64,000 nt of DNA, taken from Saccharibacillus sp. O23. Its GTDB lineage: Bacteria > Bacillota > Bacilli > Paenibacillales > Paenibacillaceae. Made by a program: the position numbers and the translations under genes. Where the stretch lies: positions 1 to 64,000 of the forward strand of contig NZ_NJDE01000007.1 in assembly GCF_002205895.1 (NCBI RefSeq), written 5' to 3'. Below the pieces are notes generated by a model that ran no database searches, was not told the DNA's origin, and worked only from the letters and a program-made list of their open reading frames with translations. Shown here in pieces: positions 9,329 to 17,886 of this stretch (position 1 is the stretch's first letter; each line of letters begins with the position of its first letter).

Positions 9329-10426
9329 TTAGAGTCGAATCTTCCGCAGCGTTGGCTTGCCTGCGTTGGAAGCGTTTCCGACGAGAAAATAAGCGGTTTT
9401 CGACGCCGGATCGTACCGCACGAACCGCGCGTTCGTTTCGAGACCGGTCTGCGCCGAAGCGATCGGCTGCTTACCGTCGGCGGCATACAGATTCCAGCTT
9501 CCCGCCGTCAGATCGCGAACGAACACGTAATCGCCGGCGGTCTGCGTCTGCCAACCGCTCGGCTCCGAGCCTTCTTGCAGATCGAACCGAAGCTTATGAT
9601 CGACGGCGGCTTTGCCGGAACCGGGATCGTAGACGGCGTGAAAAGACTGCTGCTGCGACGGATCGGGACTGGTCGCGTTCGCCGGTCGGATGCCGTCATA
9701 GCCGAAAGAAGTCCAGACTCGAAGCCGGCTGCGCGCGTCGAATTCGAGCTGCTTGTCGATCGCAAGGCCCGGCAGTTCGCGAACGGACTTATCGTAGAGA
9801 TTGACGACGCGGACGAAGAAATCCGAAGCCATGATGCGCTGGCCTTCATACTCGACAGCGAGATACGGATATGCCGAGAAGTCCCAATCGTCCACGCTTG
9901 CATACTCGTAGCTCGCGTTCGGGCGGATCGTCGCGTCGTAACGGAGCACTTGATGCCCGGCCGTATCGTACAGCGTAAACCGATTTCCGCTTCGGATCAT
10001 CAGACGTTCTTGCGTTTTGGCGGTCGGCGCGGCCCAGCGGGCTTCGCCTTGTTCGGGCAGTTTGACCGGATATTCCGTCGCGCGAAGAATTTTTCCGTCC
10101 GAATCGAAGACTTGTTTTTCGATCGCTCCCGATTCGTCCGCGGTCAGCAGCACCCATTTGGTCGGATTCGTTAGAACTTGAGCATCCAATACCTTTTGCC
10201 CGGGAGGGAGAACGTCGAGTTTGCCGCTATCCGTATTCAGGAAAGCCGCCGCGCCGGACGATCTCAATAAGACGTTAACGCCGCCGACGGGAAGCGCCGT
10301 TTCGGCAGACAACCACGGATCGGGAGAAGAAGCCGGCGAAGCCGCGTAGGCGCTGACGTCGTTCGTTGCAAGCGCGGCCGAACAGATTAGAAGAGCCGCT
10401 ATGAGCGCTTTTGGGAAATTTTTCAT
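9329..10426 (-). CDS. Secreted protein of unknown function, probable beta-propeller
   Basis: 365 residues from ATG 10426, eight bases after AAAAGGAG. The N-terminus has a signal peptide (MKNFPKALIAALLICSAALA, with likely cleavage after an Ala-rich stretch near residue 28). The rest is made of repeating short beta-strand units with W/Y and G/D turns (KWVLLTADESG, RFTLYDTAGHQVLRYD, YVFVRDLTAGSWNLYAADG, RFVRYDPASKTAYFLVG), which suggests a six- or seven-bladed propeller of the TolB/WD type. No catalytic motif is recognised. It diverges from the lipoprotein gene at 10610; a shared envelope-related role is possible. Confidence 0.7.
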   Translation of the reverse strand: MKNFPKALIAALLICSAALATNDVSAYAASPASSPDPWLSAETALPVGGVNVLLRSSGAAAFLNTDSGKLDVLPPGQKVLDAQVLTNPTKWVLLTADESGAIEKQVFDSDGKILRATEYPVKLPEQGEARWAAPTAKTQERLMIRSGNRFTLYDTAGHQVLRYDATIRPNASYEYASVDDWDFSAYPYLAVEYEGQRIMASDFFVRVVNLYDKSVRELPGLAIDKQLEFDARSRLRVWTSFGYDGIRPANATSPDPSQQQSFHAVYDPGSGKAAVDHKLRFDLQEGSEPSGWQTQTAGDYVFVRDLTAGSWNLYAADGKQPIASAQTGLETNARFVRYDPASKTAYFLVGNASNAGKPTLRKIRL

Positions 10427-10561
10427 GAACAAGACTCCTTTTTTATGGGTACGAATACTTTATGGACACGGCGTCTGCATGTAGGGTTATGGGCCGGACT
10501 CGAATTCGCGCAAGATAACGGCTCGTAAACAAGGGTACGAGGGAGGTCCCGGCGTCATCTG

Positions 10562-10590
10562 TAACATTTCCCCGCGGAGGCCCGTCTAAT
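10562..10590 (+). promoter_or_regulatory. Putative ECF-sigma-type promoter of the lipoprotein gene
   Basis: A GTAAC -35 (AAC at 10563-10565), 17 bases, then CGTCTAAT (10583-10590). The AAC plus CGTC pair at this spacing is characteristic of extracytoplasmic-function sigma factors, and no sigma-A promoter is evident. The transcript would begin about 15 bases before the ribosome site. Confidence 0.5.
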
Positions 10591-10609
10591 AATCATGGAG
10601 GTGTTCACG

Positions 10610-11548
10610 ATGAAAAAATCTGCCCGAATGATGAGTTTGGCTTCCGCGCTTCTGCTGACGTTCGCGTTGTCGGCCTGCGGAACGGCAAAAGCGCCCGCGC
10701 CCGAACCGGGAGACGTGCCGGCGAACACGACGCAAGAAGATCCGCCGGCTCAGACGACCGACAACGAAGAACCGAGCGATACGGAGCACGAAGCGATCTC
10801 CGCGACGGGAACTTATAACGGACAAGGCGATCCGCATACGATCGAGATCGAGATGGACGGCAAGCCGACTTCGTTCCAGCTCTCCGAGAACGCGACTTCG
10901 CAGATCGAAGGACTTAGCGAAGGCGACGCGGTCTCGTTCGAGTATGTCGAACATCCGGTCGAAGGCAGCGACACGCCGCAGCTCGAGATCCAAACGATCG
11001 AGAAAACGACTGATGGAACTTCCGCAGGAGCGCCTGCTGGTGAAGAGGGAGCCGCTGCATCCGCACGTCCCGCGACCGAGACCATCGAGATGATGGGCGA
11101 AGGCATGCCGGATAAACGCGAAGCGAAGCTTCAGCAGGGAGACGGCTACTCGCTGTACGTGTTCGATGCGTACACGTTCGACGCGGCGAAGAACAAGCTG
11201 TTCTTGACCGCTTATCCGGAATATTACGTCGAGATCGAGCCGCTGCCGTCCGATTTCAATCTGGACGAGCTGCGCAAAGAAGGCATCGAAGAACTCAAGC
11301 AATACGGCGAAGCGAAAGAATATTCGGGCGATCAATTATTCGAAGGCCCGATGTACGACGCGCGCTTCGTGCTTCAAGTCTCCAGCGAGAAAGGCCTGTA
11401 CGAATATGCGGTCTGGGAACCGGAAGGCGAGAACGGCTATATCTTCCACGTTCATTCGCCGAGCGGCGAGCCTTCCGAGACCTTCCTGACGCCGGCGCTG
11501 ACTTCGGTGAAGACGATCAAGGCGGACAAGGCGGCTTCGGACCAATAA
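10610..11548 (+). CDS. Lipoprotein of unknown function
   Basis: 312 residues from ATG 10610 (GGAGG upstream). The signal peptide ends in a lipobox LSAC with the lipidated cysteine at C23, so it is exported and membrane-anchored. Residues ~25-60 are an acidic Pro/Thr linker. Residues ~62-125 form a small beta-rich domain (TGTYNGQGDPHTIEIEMDG...), followed by an Ala/Gly linker and a C-terminal ~150-residue alpha/beta domain (GYSLYVFDAYTFD, YPEYYVEIEPL, YEYAVWEPEGENGYIFHVH). Neither domain is recognised. The ECF-type promoter suggests a cell-envelope stress role (inference). Confidence 0.75.
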   Translation: MKKSARMMSLASALLLTFALSACGTAKAPAPEPGDVPANTTQEDPPAQTTDNEEPSDTEHEAISATGTYNGQGDPHTIEIEMDGKPTSFQLSENATSQIEGLSEGDAVSFEYVEHPVEGSDTPQLEIQTIEKTTDGTSAGAPAGEEGAAASARPATETIEMMGEGMPDKREAKLQQGDGYSLYVFDAYTFDAAKNKLFLTAYPEYYVEIEPLPSDFNLDELRKEGIEELKQYGEAKEYSGDQLFEGPMYDARFVLQVSSEKGLYEYAVWEPEGENGYIFHVHSPSGEPSETFLTPALTSVKTIKADKAASDQ

Positions 11549-11627
11549 CGAGTATGGGCGCGCGGAACCGATAGAGACGAAGCGTAAGATCACGATCGAA
11601 GCGAAGGAACGCGATAACACGAAGAAA

Positions 11628-11673
11628 AGAACGCCTGCCGTCTGCATAAAGCGGACGACCGGGCGTTCTTTTT
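11628..11673 (+). terminator. Intrinsic terminator after the lipoprotein gene
   Basis: AGAACGCC pairs with GGGCGTTCT (one wobble) and CGTC with GGACG inside it; a T tract follows. Confidence 0.8.
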
Positions 11674-11968
11674 CGTGCGCGATCGGCAGGAGTCTGATTC
11701 GGATAGCCGCTCCGGTTATCGCTGCGAGCGAATCCGCTTTTTGTATAGAACGTTGAACGGGTTATGCTAACGAAAATTCTGATTGAAAACAAATATGCAA
11801 AACGAATTTGTTCTCTTTGGCGGATTGCAAACATGAAGGCGACGTTTAGGGTTATGCCGGTTTGTGGTTTTATTTTTCTTTTTGAATAGATCGGAAATAT
11901 AAATTCGTAGTGATAGGTGAATTTTTCTTTGTTTTTATCTTTTTTTTATAAAGATATGCGATTCGGTC
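11674..11968. other. Gene-free AT-rich stretch upstream of the epimerase operon
   Basis: AT-rich sequence with long T tracts (about 11862-11948) and no credible reading frame. It leads into the promoter and cre site at 11969-11997. The AT richness contrasts sharply with the flanking GC-rich genes and may act as an UP-element-like or bent region (inference). Confidence 0.4.
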
Positions 11969-11997
11969 TTGTAAACGATCTCAAAAACACTTATAAA
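11969..11997 (+). promoter_or_regulatory. Sigma-A promoter overlapped by a cre site
   Basis: TTGTAA, 17 bases, TATAAA gives a good sigma-A promoter 80 bases before the epimerase gene. Bases 11969-11984 (TTGTAAACGATCTCAA) fit the Bacillus CcpA cre consensus WTGNAANCGNWNNCAW at every position. The site overlaps the -35, so carbon catabolite repression by CcpA is predicted. Confidence 0.65.
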
Positions 11998-12076
11998 GAA
12001 AATAACGAAATGTTTTATTTATATGATAACAAAATAATAACAAAATTAAATCAGTTAGATAAGGGAGCTGAGCGGA

Positions 12077-13351
12077 ATGAGCGAAACGGGAAAGACGGCG
12101 CAGCCGATAAGCGACTGGCACCGGGAGTTGGAACAGGAACTGCGCGGCAATATTTTGCGGTTCTGGATAGAACGCGTTCCTTCGGAGACGGATGACGGAT
12201 TCGTCGGCGAGATCGGAGCGGATCTGAGCGTTCATGCGGACGCCGACCGCAGCCTGGTGCTGAACGCGCGCATCTTATGGACGTTCTCGGCGGCTTACCG
12301 TCGATATGCGGAAGCGGCTTATCTGGAGACCGCCGACCGCGCTTACCGTTATTTGAAAAAGCATTTTCGCGACAACGAGCACGGCGGTTATTACTGGATG
12401 GTCGATGCGGACGGTACGCCGTCGGAGACCAAGAAGCAGGTCTACGGCCAGTCGTTCGTCATCTATGCGTTGAGCGAATACGCGCTGGCGTTGAACGTTC
12501 GGGCAAATTCCGGCGAAGCGTCGGCAGGCGGTTCGCTGCGCGGCGAACTGGCCGAAGAAGCGCAGGAGCTGTTCCGTCTGATCGAGCGGCACAGCCGCGA
12601 TGCCGTGCACGGCGGTTATATCGAAGCTCATGCGCGGGATTGGAGCGACACCGACGATCTCAGCTTGAGCGGCAAAGACCTGAACGAGAAGAAATCGATG
12701 AACACGCATCTGCACGTGCTGGAAGGCTATACGAATCTGTACCGGATCTGGCCGTCGGACGAACTGGGTCTGCGGCTCGGCGAACTGATCGACGTGACGC
12801 TGGATCGGATCGTCGACGCGGAGAGCGGACATTTCCTGTTGTTCTTCGACGACGAATGGAACGTGAAATCGGATCACGTCTCTTACGGGCATGATATCGA
12901 AGGCAGTTGGCTCTTGGTCGAAGCGGCGGAAGTGCTGGGCGACGAAGAACGGGCGAAGCGCGTGCGCCAAACGGCGCTGCATATGGCCGAAGCCGTGCTG
13001 AAACGCGGCGTCGATGCCGACGGCGGAATCTGGAACGAAGCTTCCGGCGGCGCACTGGTGGACGACGCGAAAGATTGGTGGCCGCAGGCCGAAGCGATGG
13101 TCGGATTCTATAACGCTTACGAAATGACCGGCGACGAAGCTTACGAGGAAGCGGCTTACCGGTCGTGGGCTTTTATCCGCGATTATCTCGTCGATCAGGC
13201 CAACGGCGAATGGTATTGGAGCGTCTCGAACGATCGGGTGCCGAACGTCGAAGAACCCAAAGTAAGCGCATGGAAATGCCCGTATCACAACAGCCGCGCT
13301 TGTCTGGAAATGCTGACCCGCATCGAGCGCCGGGAAGCTGTACAGGCTTAA
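12077..13351 (+). CDS. Cellobiose 2-epimerase (AGE family)
   Basis: 424 residues; GGGAGCTGAGCGGA precedes the ATG. AGE-family (alpha/alpha)6 barrel that interconverts the reducing-end glucose and mannose of beta-1,4 disaccharides. Family landmarks in order: ARILWTFSAAYRRY, the HGGYYWMVD loop, VYGQSFVIYALSEY, NTHLHVLEGY (H211, H213), SYGHDIEGSW (H272) and WWPQAEAMVGFYN. The histidines are in the positions that do acid-base chemistry in this family. Only 43 bases separate it from the GH130 phosphorylase, the known metabolic partner: the epimerase turns mannobiose into mannosylglucose, which the phosphorylase then splits. No signal peptide, so cytoplasmic. Confidence 0.9.
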   Translation: MSETGKTAQPISDWHRELEQELRGNILRFWIERVPSETDDGFVGEIGADLSVHADADRSLVLNARILWTFSAAYRRYAEAAYLETADRAYRYLKKHFRDNEHGGYYWMVDADGTPSETKKQVYGQSFVIYALSEYALALNVRANSGEASAGGSLRGELAEEAQELFRLIERHSRDAVHGGYIEAHARDWSDTDDLSLSGKDLNEKKSMNTHLHVLEGYTNLYRIWPSDELGLRLGELIDVTLDRIVDAESGHFLLFFDDEWNVKSDHVSYGHDIEGSWLLVEAAEVLGDEERAKRVRQTALHMAEAVLKRGVDADGGIWNEASGGALVDDAKDWWPQAEAMVGFYNAYEMTGDEAYEEAAYRSWAFIRDYLVDQANGEWYWSVSNDRVPNVEEPKVSAWKCPYHNSRACLEMLTRIERREAVQA

Positions 13352-13394
13352 GACGAGAAGGCTCAAACGATCATAGGATATGGAGGAATTCAAG

Positions 13395-14633
13395 ATGAAT
13401 ATGCAGCAGCAACAAGCAAACGCGCAAGCCGCGACCGGCGACAAAACGCGGTTCGAGCAAAGAAAACGTCAGGTGACGGAACGTTACGAAGAGTTGGTGA
13501 ACCGTCCGAACGAGAAAATCGAACCGGGCAGCGGCGTGTATGATCGCTATGCCTATCCGGTGCTGACGGCCGCTCACGCTCCGCTGATCTGGAAATACGA
13601 TTTCAATCCCGAGACCAATCCGTATTTCTCGGAACGTCTCGGCGTGGGCGGCGCGTTCAATCCGGGCGCGATCTTCCTGAACGGCAAATACGTGCTGGTC
13701 GCCCGCGTGGAAGGCGCGGACCGCAAATCGTTTTTCGCCGTCGCCGAAAGCGACCGTCCGACCGAAGGGTTCCGCTTCCGCGATCGTCCGATCCTGATGC
13801 CGGAGACGGAAGATCCGGACATCAACGTCTACGATATGCGTCTGGTGCAGCACGAAGACGGCTGGATCTACGGCTTGTTCTGCACGGAGCGCCGCGATCC
13901 TTCGGCCGCGCCGTCGGATCTGTCGAGCGCGGTCGCGCAGTGCGGCATCGCCCGCACGCGGGATCTCGAGACTTGGGAACGCTTGGCCGACCTCAAGACG
14001 CCTTCCGCGCAGCAGCGCAACGTCGTGCTGCATCCGGAATTCGTCGACGGCAAATACGCGTTCTACACCCGTCCGCAGGACGGCTTTATCGACGCGGGGT
14101 CGGGCGGCGGCATCGGCTGGGGACTGTCGGACACGATCGAGAACGCGTCGATCGACCGGGAGATTATCATCGACGAACGTGCTTATCATACGATCAAGGA
14201 AGTGAAGAACGGTCAGGGTCCCGCGCCGATCAAAACGGAACGCGGTTGGCTGCATATCGCGCACGGCGTTCGCGGCACGGCTGCCGGACTGCGCTACGTC
14301 TTGTACGCGTTCCTCTCCGATCTTCAAGAACCGTGGAAAGTCACGCATCGCCCGGGCGGTCATCTGCTGGCTCCGGAAGGCGAAGAACGAGTGGGCGACG
14401 TGTCGAACGTCTTGTTCTGCAACGGCGTTACCGTAAACGAAGAAGGACAGGTTCATATCTACTACGCGTCGTCCGATACGCGCATCCATGTCGCGGAGAC
14501 CGACGTCGACCGGCTGCTGGATTACGTGACGAACACGCCGGAAGATCCGCTTCGCTCCCATGCCTGCGTGCAGCAGCGTCTGGATCTGGTAGAACGCAAT
14601 CTGGCTTATCTGGCTTCCGTGTCCGCTCAATAA
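13395..14633 (+). CDS. GH130 4-O-beta-D-mannosyl-D-glucose phosphorylase
   Basis: 412 residues from ATG 13395, eight or nine bases after GGAGGAA. GH130 five-bladed beta-propeller phosphorylase that splits Man-beta-1,4-Glc with phosphate into mannose 1-phosphate and glucose. Signature GGAFNPGAI (N89) and the catalytic-acid motif NVYDMRLV (D147) are present, as is the C-terminal [15 protein letters not shown] blade. The epimerase gene directly upstream supports subfamily 1 specificity over other mannoside phosphorylases. Cytoplasmic. Followed by a strong terminator, so the operon seems to have two genes and relies on a transporter encoded elsewhere. Confidence 0.88.
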   Translation: MNMQQQQANAQAATGDKTRFEQRKRQVTERYEELVNRPNEKIEPGSGVYDRYAYPVLTAAHAPLIWKYDFNPETNPYFSERLGVGGAFNPGAIFLNGKYVLVARVEGADRKSFFAVAESDRPTEGFRFRDRPILMPETEDPDINVYDMRLVQHEDGWIYGLFCTERRDPSAAPSDLSSAVAQCGIARTRDLETWERLADLKTPSAQQRNVVLHPEFVDGKYAFYTRPQDGFIDAGSGGGIGWGLSDTIENASIDREIIIDERAYHTIKEVKNGQGPAPIKTERGWLHIAHGVRGTAAGLRYVLYAFLSDLQEPWKVTHRPGGHLLAPEGEERVGDVSNVLFCNGVTVNEEGQVHIYYASSDTRIHVAETDVDRLLDYVTNTPEDPLRSHACVQQRLDLVERNLAYLASVSAQ

Positions 14634-14660
14634 GGCGGGGAAATAAACGCAAGAACGAAA

Positions 14661-14703
14661 AACGACCTCGACTTCCGCTGATCGCGGAGGTCGAGGTCGT
14701 TCT
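14661..14703 (+). terminator. Strong hairpin terminator of the mannan-disaccharide operon
   Basis: AACGACCTCGACTTCCGC pairs with its complement at 14684-14701, mostly G/C. The T tract after it is short (TTCTGTT) on the plus strand, while AAA-rich sequence before it would also serve the minus strand. Confidence 0.65.
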
Positions 14704-14860
14704 GTTGGATGCGGAACCGATGAGCCGAAGGCCGGATAAAGCCGGAAACACCGCAAAAATCGAAGGCGAAGACGAAGTCTGAAAGGCAGTTCGGCAGACA
14801 AACGGGCAAATGGTTGGACCAGAGCCGGATTACCGATCTGCCGATCTGCCAGTGAGTTCG

Positions 14861-16006
14861 TTAAATTTCGCTGCCCGCCGCGGATTGCGGTTCCGAAGGT
14901 TCATGCCCCGCCGCTTCTTGTCCGGAAGCCGATTCCCGGCCTGCCGCTTGTTCCGCGACGGACTGGCGGAAGACGATCTCGGAAGCCACGAGAATCTTCT
15001 CGAACGGCGCTTTGGGATCTTGGACGCGTTCGAGCAGCCGCAGCGCGGCGCGGCGTCCCAATGCTTCCTTCGGCACGTGCACGGTCGTCAGGCCGGGCTG
15101 CGCGCGGCCGGCGTCTTCGATATTGTCGAAGCCGACCAGCGAGACGTCTTCGGGAACGCGGATATCCAGCGATTCCAGCACCCGCAGCGCGACCAGCGCC
15201 GCCGAGTCGTTGGCGCAGACCAGCGCCGTCGGCAGCGCGCGCTGCTTGCGCCGCTTGATCATCCATTGTCGAAAGTCGCTTTCGAAGCTGCCGTCGTCGA
15301 TGCCGTCGAGATTGCCCATCGGGTCGTCGCCTTCCTGCGGCTTGATGCCGTGCATCTCCAGCGCGGAGCGATAACCGCTCCAGCGGTCGCGGAAGCTGCG
15401 CGAGAATCCCGCGCTGCCGATAAAATGCAGGCGCGAATGGCCGCAGCCCAGCAGATGGTTGGTCAGCCGCGCGCAGGCGTCGGTATTGTTGGCGAACACG
15501 CTGTCCGCCGGGATCAGCGGGTCTTCGTGGTCGATCAGCACGGTCGGCAGGCCGATGCGGTGCACTTCGAGCAGCAGCGGAGTCGAGATCTGCCCGATGC
15601 CGATCAGCCCGAGAATCCCGCTCGGATTCAGCACGCTCGTGACCGCGTCGATCCGCTGCTCCGACACGATGATCACGCCGAAGCCTTTTTCTTCGAACGT
15701 CTCGGTCACGCCGTCCAGAATTCGTCCCCAATACAAAGACTCGCGGGTCTGGAAGCGCACGTTCGGCATCAGCACCAGCACGGACTGCCGGGCCGAAGCG
15801 GCCGAAGGCGCGCGTTCCGGCTCGCGGCGGCTGCCCTGTCCGTAACCTCGGGGCTGCGTGAAATAGCCGAGCTGCGAAGCCGCCTGAATGACGCGTTCGC
15901 GGGTCTGTTCGCTGACGCCGCCTTTTCCGGACAGCGCCTTCGAGACGACGAATTTGGAGACGCCGAGCTGGTCCGCGATTTGCTGCATCGTTACTTTTTT
16001 GGCCAT
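14861..16006 (-). CDS. LacI family transcriptional regulator
   Basis: 381 residues from ATG 16006; GAGGAGAG lies just upstream. The N-terminal helix-turn-helix and hinge are clear (VTMQQIADQLGVSKFVVSKALSG, ~4-26). A periplasmic-binding-protein-like effector domain follows, with a Gly/Arg/Ser/Ala linker near residues 55-80 (SRREPERAPSAASAR) longer than usual. The C-terminus has an extra Ala/Glu/Ser-rich tail of ~25 residues. It converges on the epimerase-GH130 operon and is the obvious candidate regulator of it (inference). A palindrome 60 bases upstream may be its own operator. Confidence 0.9.
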   Translation of the reverse strand: MAKKVTMQQIADQLGVSKFVVSKALSGKGGVSEQTRERVIQAASQLGYFTQPRGYGQGSRREPERAPSAASARQSVLVLMPNVRFQTRESLYWGRILDGVTETFEEKGFGVIIVSEQRIDAVTSVLNPSGILGLIGIGQISTPLLLEVHRIGLPTVLIDHEDPLIPADSVFANNTDACARLTNHLLGCGHSRLHFIGSAGFSRSFRDRWSGYRSALEMHGIKPQEGDDPMGNLDGIDDGSFESDFRQWMIKRRKQRALPTALVCANDSAALVALRVLESLDIRVPEDVSLVGFDNIEDAGRAQPGLTTVHVPKEALGRRAALRLLERVQDPKAPFEKILVASEIVFRQSVAEQAAGRESASGQEAAGHEPSEPQSAAGSEI

Positions 16007-16065
16007 GATGTTCTCTCCTCTATGCGGGGCCTTGCGGACGCCCGATCGATCTATTCCTTTATCGA

Positions 16066-16083
16066 CGCTAACTGTCGTTAGCG
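16066..16083. promoter_or_regulatory. Palindromic operator candidate upstream of lacI
   Basis: CGCTAAC-TGTC-GTTAGCG, perfect seven-base arms with a four-base centre, 60 bases upstream of the LacI start. Autoregulation is possible; no second copy was found at the epimerase promoter. Confidence 0.45.
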
Positions 16084-16235
16084 GAAACATCCGGGAACTC
16101 TCAGGTTGTTTCTGTTGTTATGCGATTTGTTTGCTTATATTTATATAATGACTATAACGAAAAACAGAAATCGCCGTCCATAGATTCATGCTTTTTTTAA
16201 GGTGGCTTCCGATGCGGAAAAATGCAGGCGCCCTC

Positions 16236-16321
16236 GGTCTTTCGACGTTTGCAAGCAGGCAGCCGAAGGATTACGATAAAAAGGCGTTTGCGCGGCTCGG
16301 CCGCAAGCAAACCCGAAGACC
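16236..16321 (+). ncRNA. Structured leader candidate of the corA transcript
   Basis: GGTCTT-t-CG pairs with CG-AAGACC (16314-16321) and, directly inside, GTTTGC (16247-16252) pairs with GCAAAC (16307-16312): about 14 nested pairs enclosing a ~54-base region. A second GTTTGC at 16285-16290 can pair with the same GCAAAC, giving two exclusive folds 12-20 bases before the corA ribosome site. TTGC...GCAA and GGC-TCG-GCC form an inner hairpin. It matches no riboswitch class I recognise. Confidence 0.4.
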
Positions 16322-16347
16322 AAGCCATAGACAAGGAGGCGGCCGCC

Positions 16348-17304
16348 TTGATTCGGACGCTCGCAGTAACGCATGACCACCAGGTTCGTCTCGATCTTCC
16401 GCTGACCGAGATCGATCCGGCGCAATATAAATGGTTCTGGGCGGACTTCCTCGCTCCCACCGCGAGAGAAACGGAGCTGCTCGGCAGTTATTTTCATTTT
16501 CACCCGTTGGAGATCGAGGACTGCCTGAACGACGTGCAGCGCCCGAAGATGGACCCGCACGAGAAATACGTATTCCTGATCACCCATGCTTTAGAGAAAG
16601 CGGGCAAGGAAGCGGGCGAAGTCGACATGTTCCTCGGAGGCTCTTTCCTCGTGACGTTCCATTTCGAACGGATGCGGGAAGTCGACGAAGCTTGGGAACG
16701 CATCCGCGAACGGGCGCAGGACCCTTCCAAAAAAACGAATCCGATCGCGGCCGCCTATCTGGTGATGGACGCGCTGGTCGACGAGTATTTCCCGTGCGTG
16801 TTCGGCATCGAAGACGAATTGGCCGAGCTGGAAGAACGGGGCCGCCGCGAGTCGGTCGACAAGCTGCTGGCTCAGGTATTCGACCTGCGCTCTCGCCTCT
16901 TGAAGCTGCATCATACGATCGTGCCGATGCGCGATCTCTTGTACCGGATCATCAACTCGCAGCATGTCGACGATTCGAAAGAATACCGGGTATATTTTAC
17001 CGACATTTACGATCATCTGCTCAAATTGTCCGAGATGATCGAGTCGAACCGCGAGATGACGGCGGATCTGCGCGACAGCTACATTTCGCTCAACTCCAAC
17101 CGGATGAACGGGATCATGAAGACGCTGACCGTTATTACCACCGTATTCATGCCGCTCACGTTGATCGCGGGCATCTACGGGATGAACTTCGAGAACATGC
17201 CGGAACTGCATTTCAAATACGGCTATTTCGTCGTGCTCGGCGCTATGGTCTTTCTGGCAGGGGCAATGATCGGGTGGTTCTGGCGTCGGGGATGGTTCAA
17301 ATAA
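16348..17304 (+). CDS. corA: CorA family magnesium/divalent cation channel
   Basis: 318 residues from TTG 16348, chosen because AAGGAGG lies eight bases upstream and the length then matches the family; the longer frame to 16222 would add 42 basic residues and run through the structured leader. CorA proteins are pentameric inner-membrane channels for Mg2+ (or Co2+/Zn2+). The N-terminal alpha/beta domain and long stalk helix (VDKLLAQVFDLRSRLLKLHH) precede two C-terminal membrane helices. The selectivity motif YGMN (GMN at 278-280) ends TM1 and is followed by the FENMPEL loop. A short basic C-terminus (RRGWFK) completes it. Confidence 0.93.
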   Translation: MIRTLAVTHDHQVRLDLPLTEIDPAQYKWFWADFLAPTARETELLGSYFHFHPLEIEDCLNDVQRPKMDPHEKYVFLITHALEKAGKEAGEVDMFLGGSFLVTFHFERMREVDEAWERIRERAQDPSKKTNPIAAAYLVMDALVDEYFPCVFGIEDELAELEERGRRESVDKLLAQVFDLRSRLLKLHHTIVPMRDLLYRIINSQHVDDSKEYRVYFTDIYDHLLKLSEMIESNREMTADLRDSYISLNSNRMNGIMKTLTVITTVFMPLTLIAGIYGMNFENMPELHFKYGYFVVLGAMVFLAGAMIGWFWRRGWFK

Positions 17305-17423
17305 ACATTTTTGGTATCGATCAAGTGCGCCTGCGGCGGACACTCTTCCGTGAAAGCGCGACAGTTCGGCGCAGAACGGCCGCTTTTGTCCGTTCGGTCT
17401 GCGTCGCGTGAAACCGTTAACGC

Positions 17424-17452
17424 TTGAAAAACGTAACTTAGGCCGCTACAAT
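17424..17452 (+). promoter_or_regulatory. Sigma-A promoter of yerC-cbiX
   Basis: TTGAAA, a 17-base spacer and TACAAT. It lies 138 bases before the GTG start of yerC. No other obvious feature occurs in the 286 bases after corA. Confidence 0.7.
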
Positions 17453-17590
17453 GGTAAAGTAAGCGTAAATGCATGGGTTTTCGGCATAGATCGCCTGAAT
17501 CGAAATCGTTTCGAAGCCAGATTTCGGCGATGAAATCTGCGAACCTATAATCCGCAATATAACCAGTAAAAGCTAGGGGATGATCTTTCA

Positions 17591-17881
17591 GTGCAGCTGA
17601 AAAAGTTAAATGATAAAACGGTCGATCAATTGTTCGAAGCGATCCTGACGCTCAAAGACCTCGAGGAATGCTACGTGTTCTTCGACGATCTGTGCACGGT
17701 CAACGAGATTCAATCGCTGTCGCAGCGTCTGGAAGTTGCGCGCATGCTCGGCAAAGGCAGCACGTACAATCAGATCGAAGCGGAAACGGGCGCCAGCACG
17801 GCGACGATCTCGCGCGTCAAACGCTGCCTGAACTACGGCAACGACGGCTATAAGATGACGCTCGACCGTCTGGGACGGTAA
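17591..17881 (+). CDS. yerC: YerC/YecD family TrpR-like DNA-binding protein
   Basis: 96 residues from GTG 17591 (AGGGGATGAT upstream). A small all-helical protein of the Trp-repressor superfamily. Conserved segments are DQLFEAILTLKDLEECYVFFDDLCT, SLSQRLEVARML and the helix-turn-helix TYNQIEAETGASTATISRVKRCL (~56-78). YerC proteins are widespread in Bacillota and probably transcriptional regulators; their targets are not established here. Five bases separate it from cbiX, so the two genes are cotranscribed. Confidence 0.9.
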   Translation: MQLKKLNDKTVDQLFEAILTLKDLEECYVFFDDLCTVNEIQSLSQRLEVARMLGKGSTYNQIEAETGASTATISRVKRCLNYGNDGYKMTLDRLGR

Positions 17882-17886
17882 TCGTT

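Noticed and set aside
16222-16347. N-terminal extension of CorA from ATG 16222
   Set aside because: The extension is basic and unlike the family, overlaps the structured leader, and has no ribosome site; TTG 16348 has AAGGAGG at eight bases.
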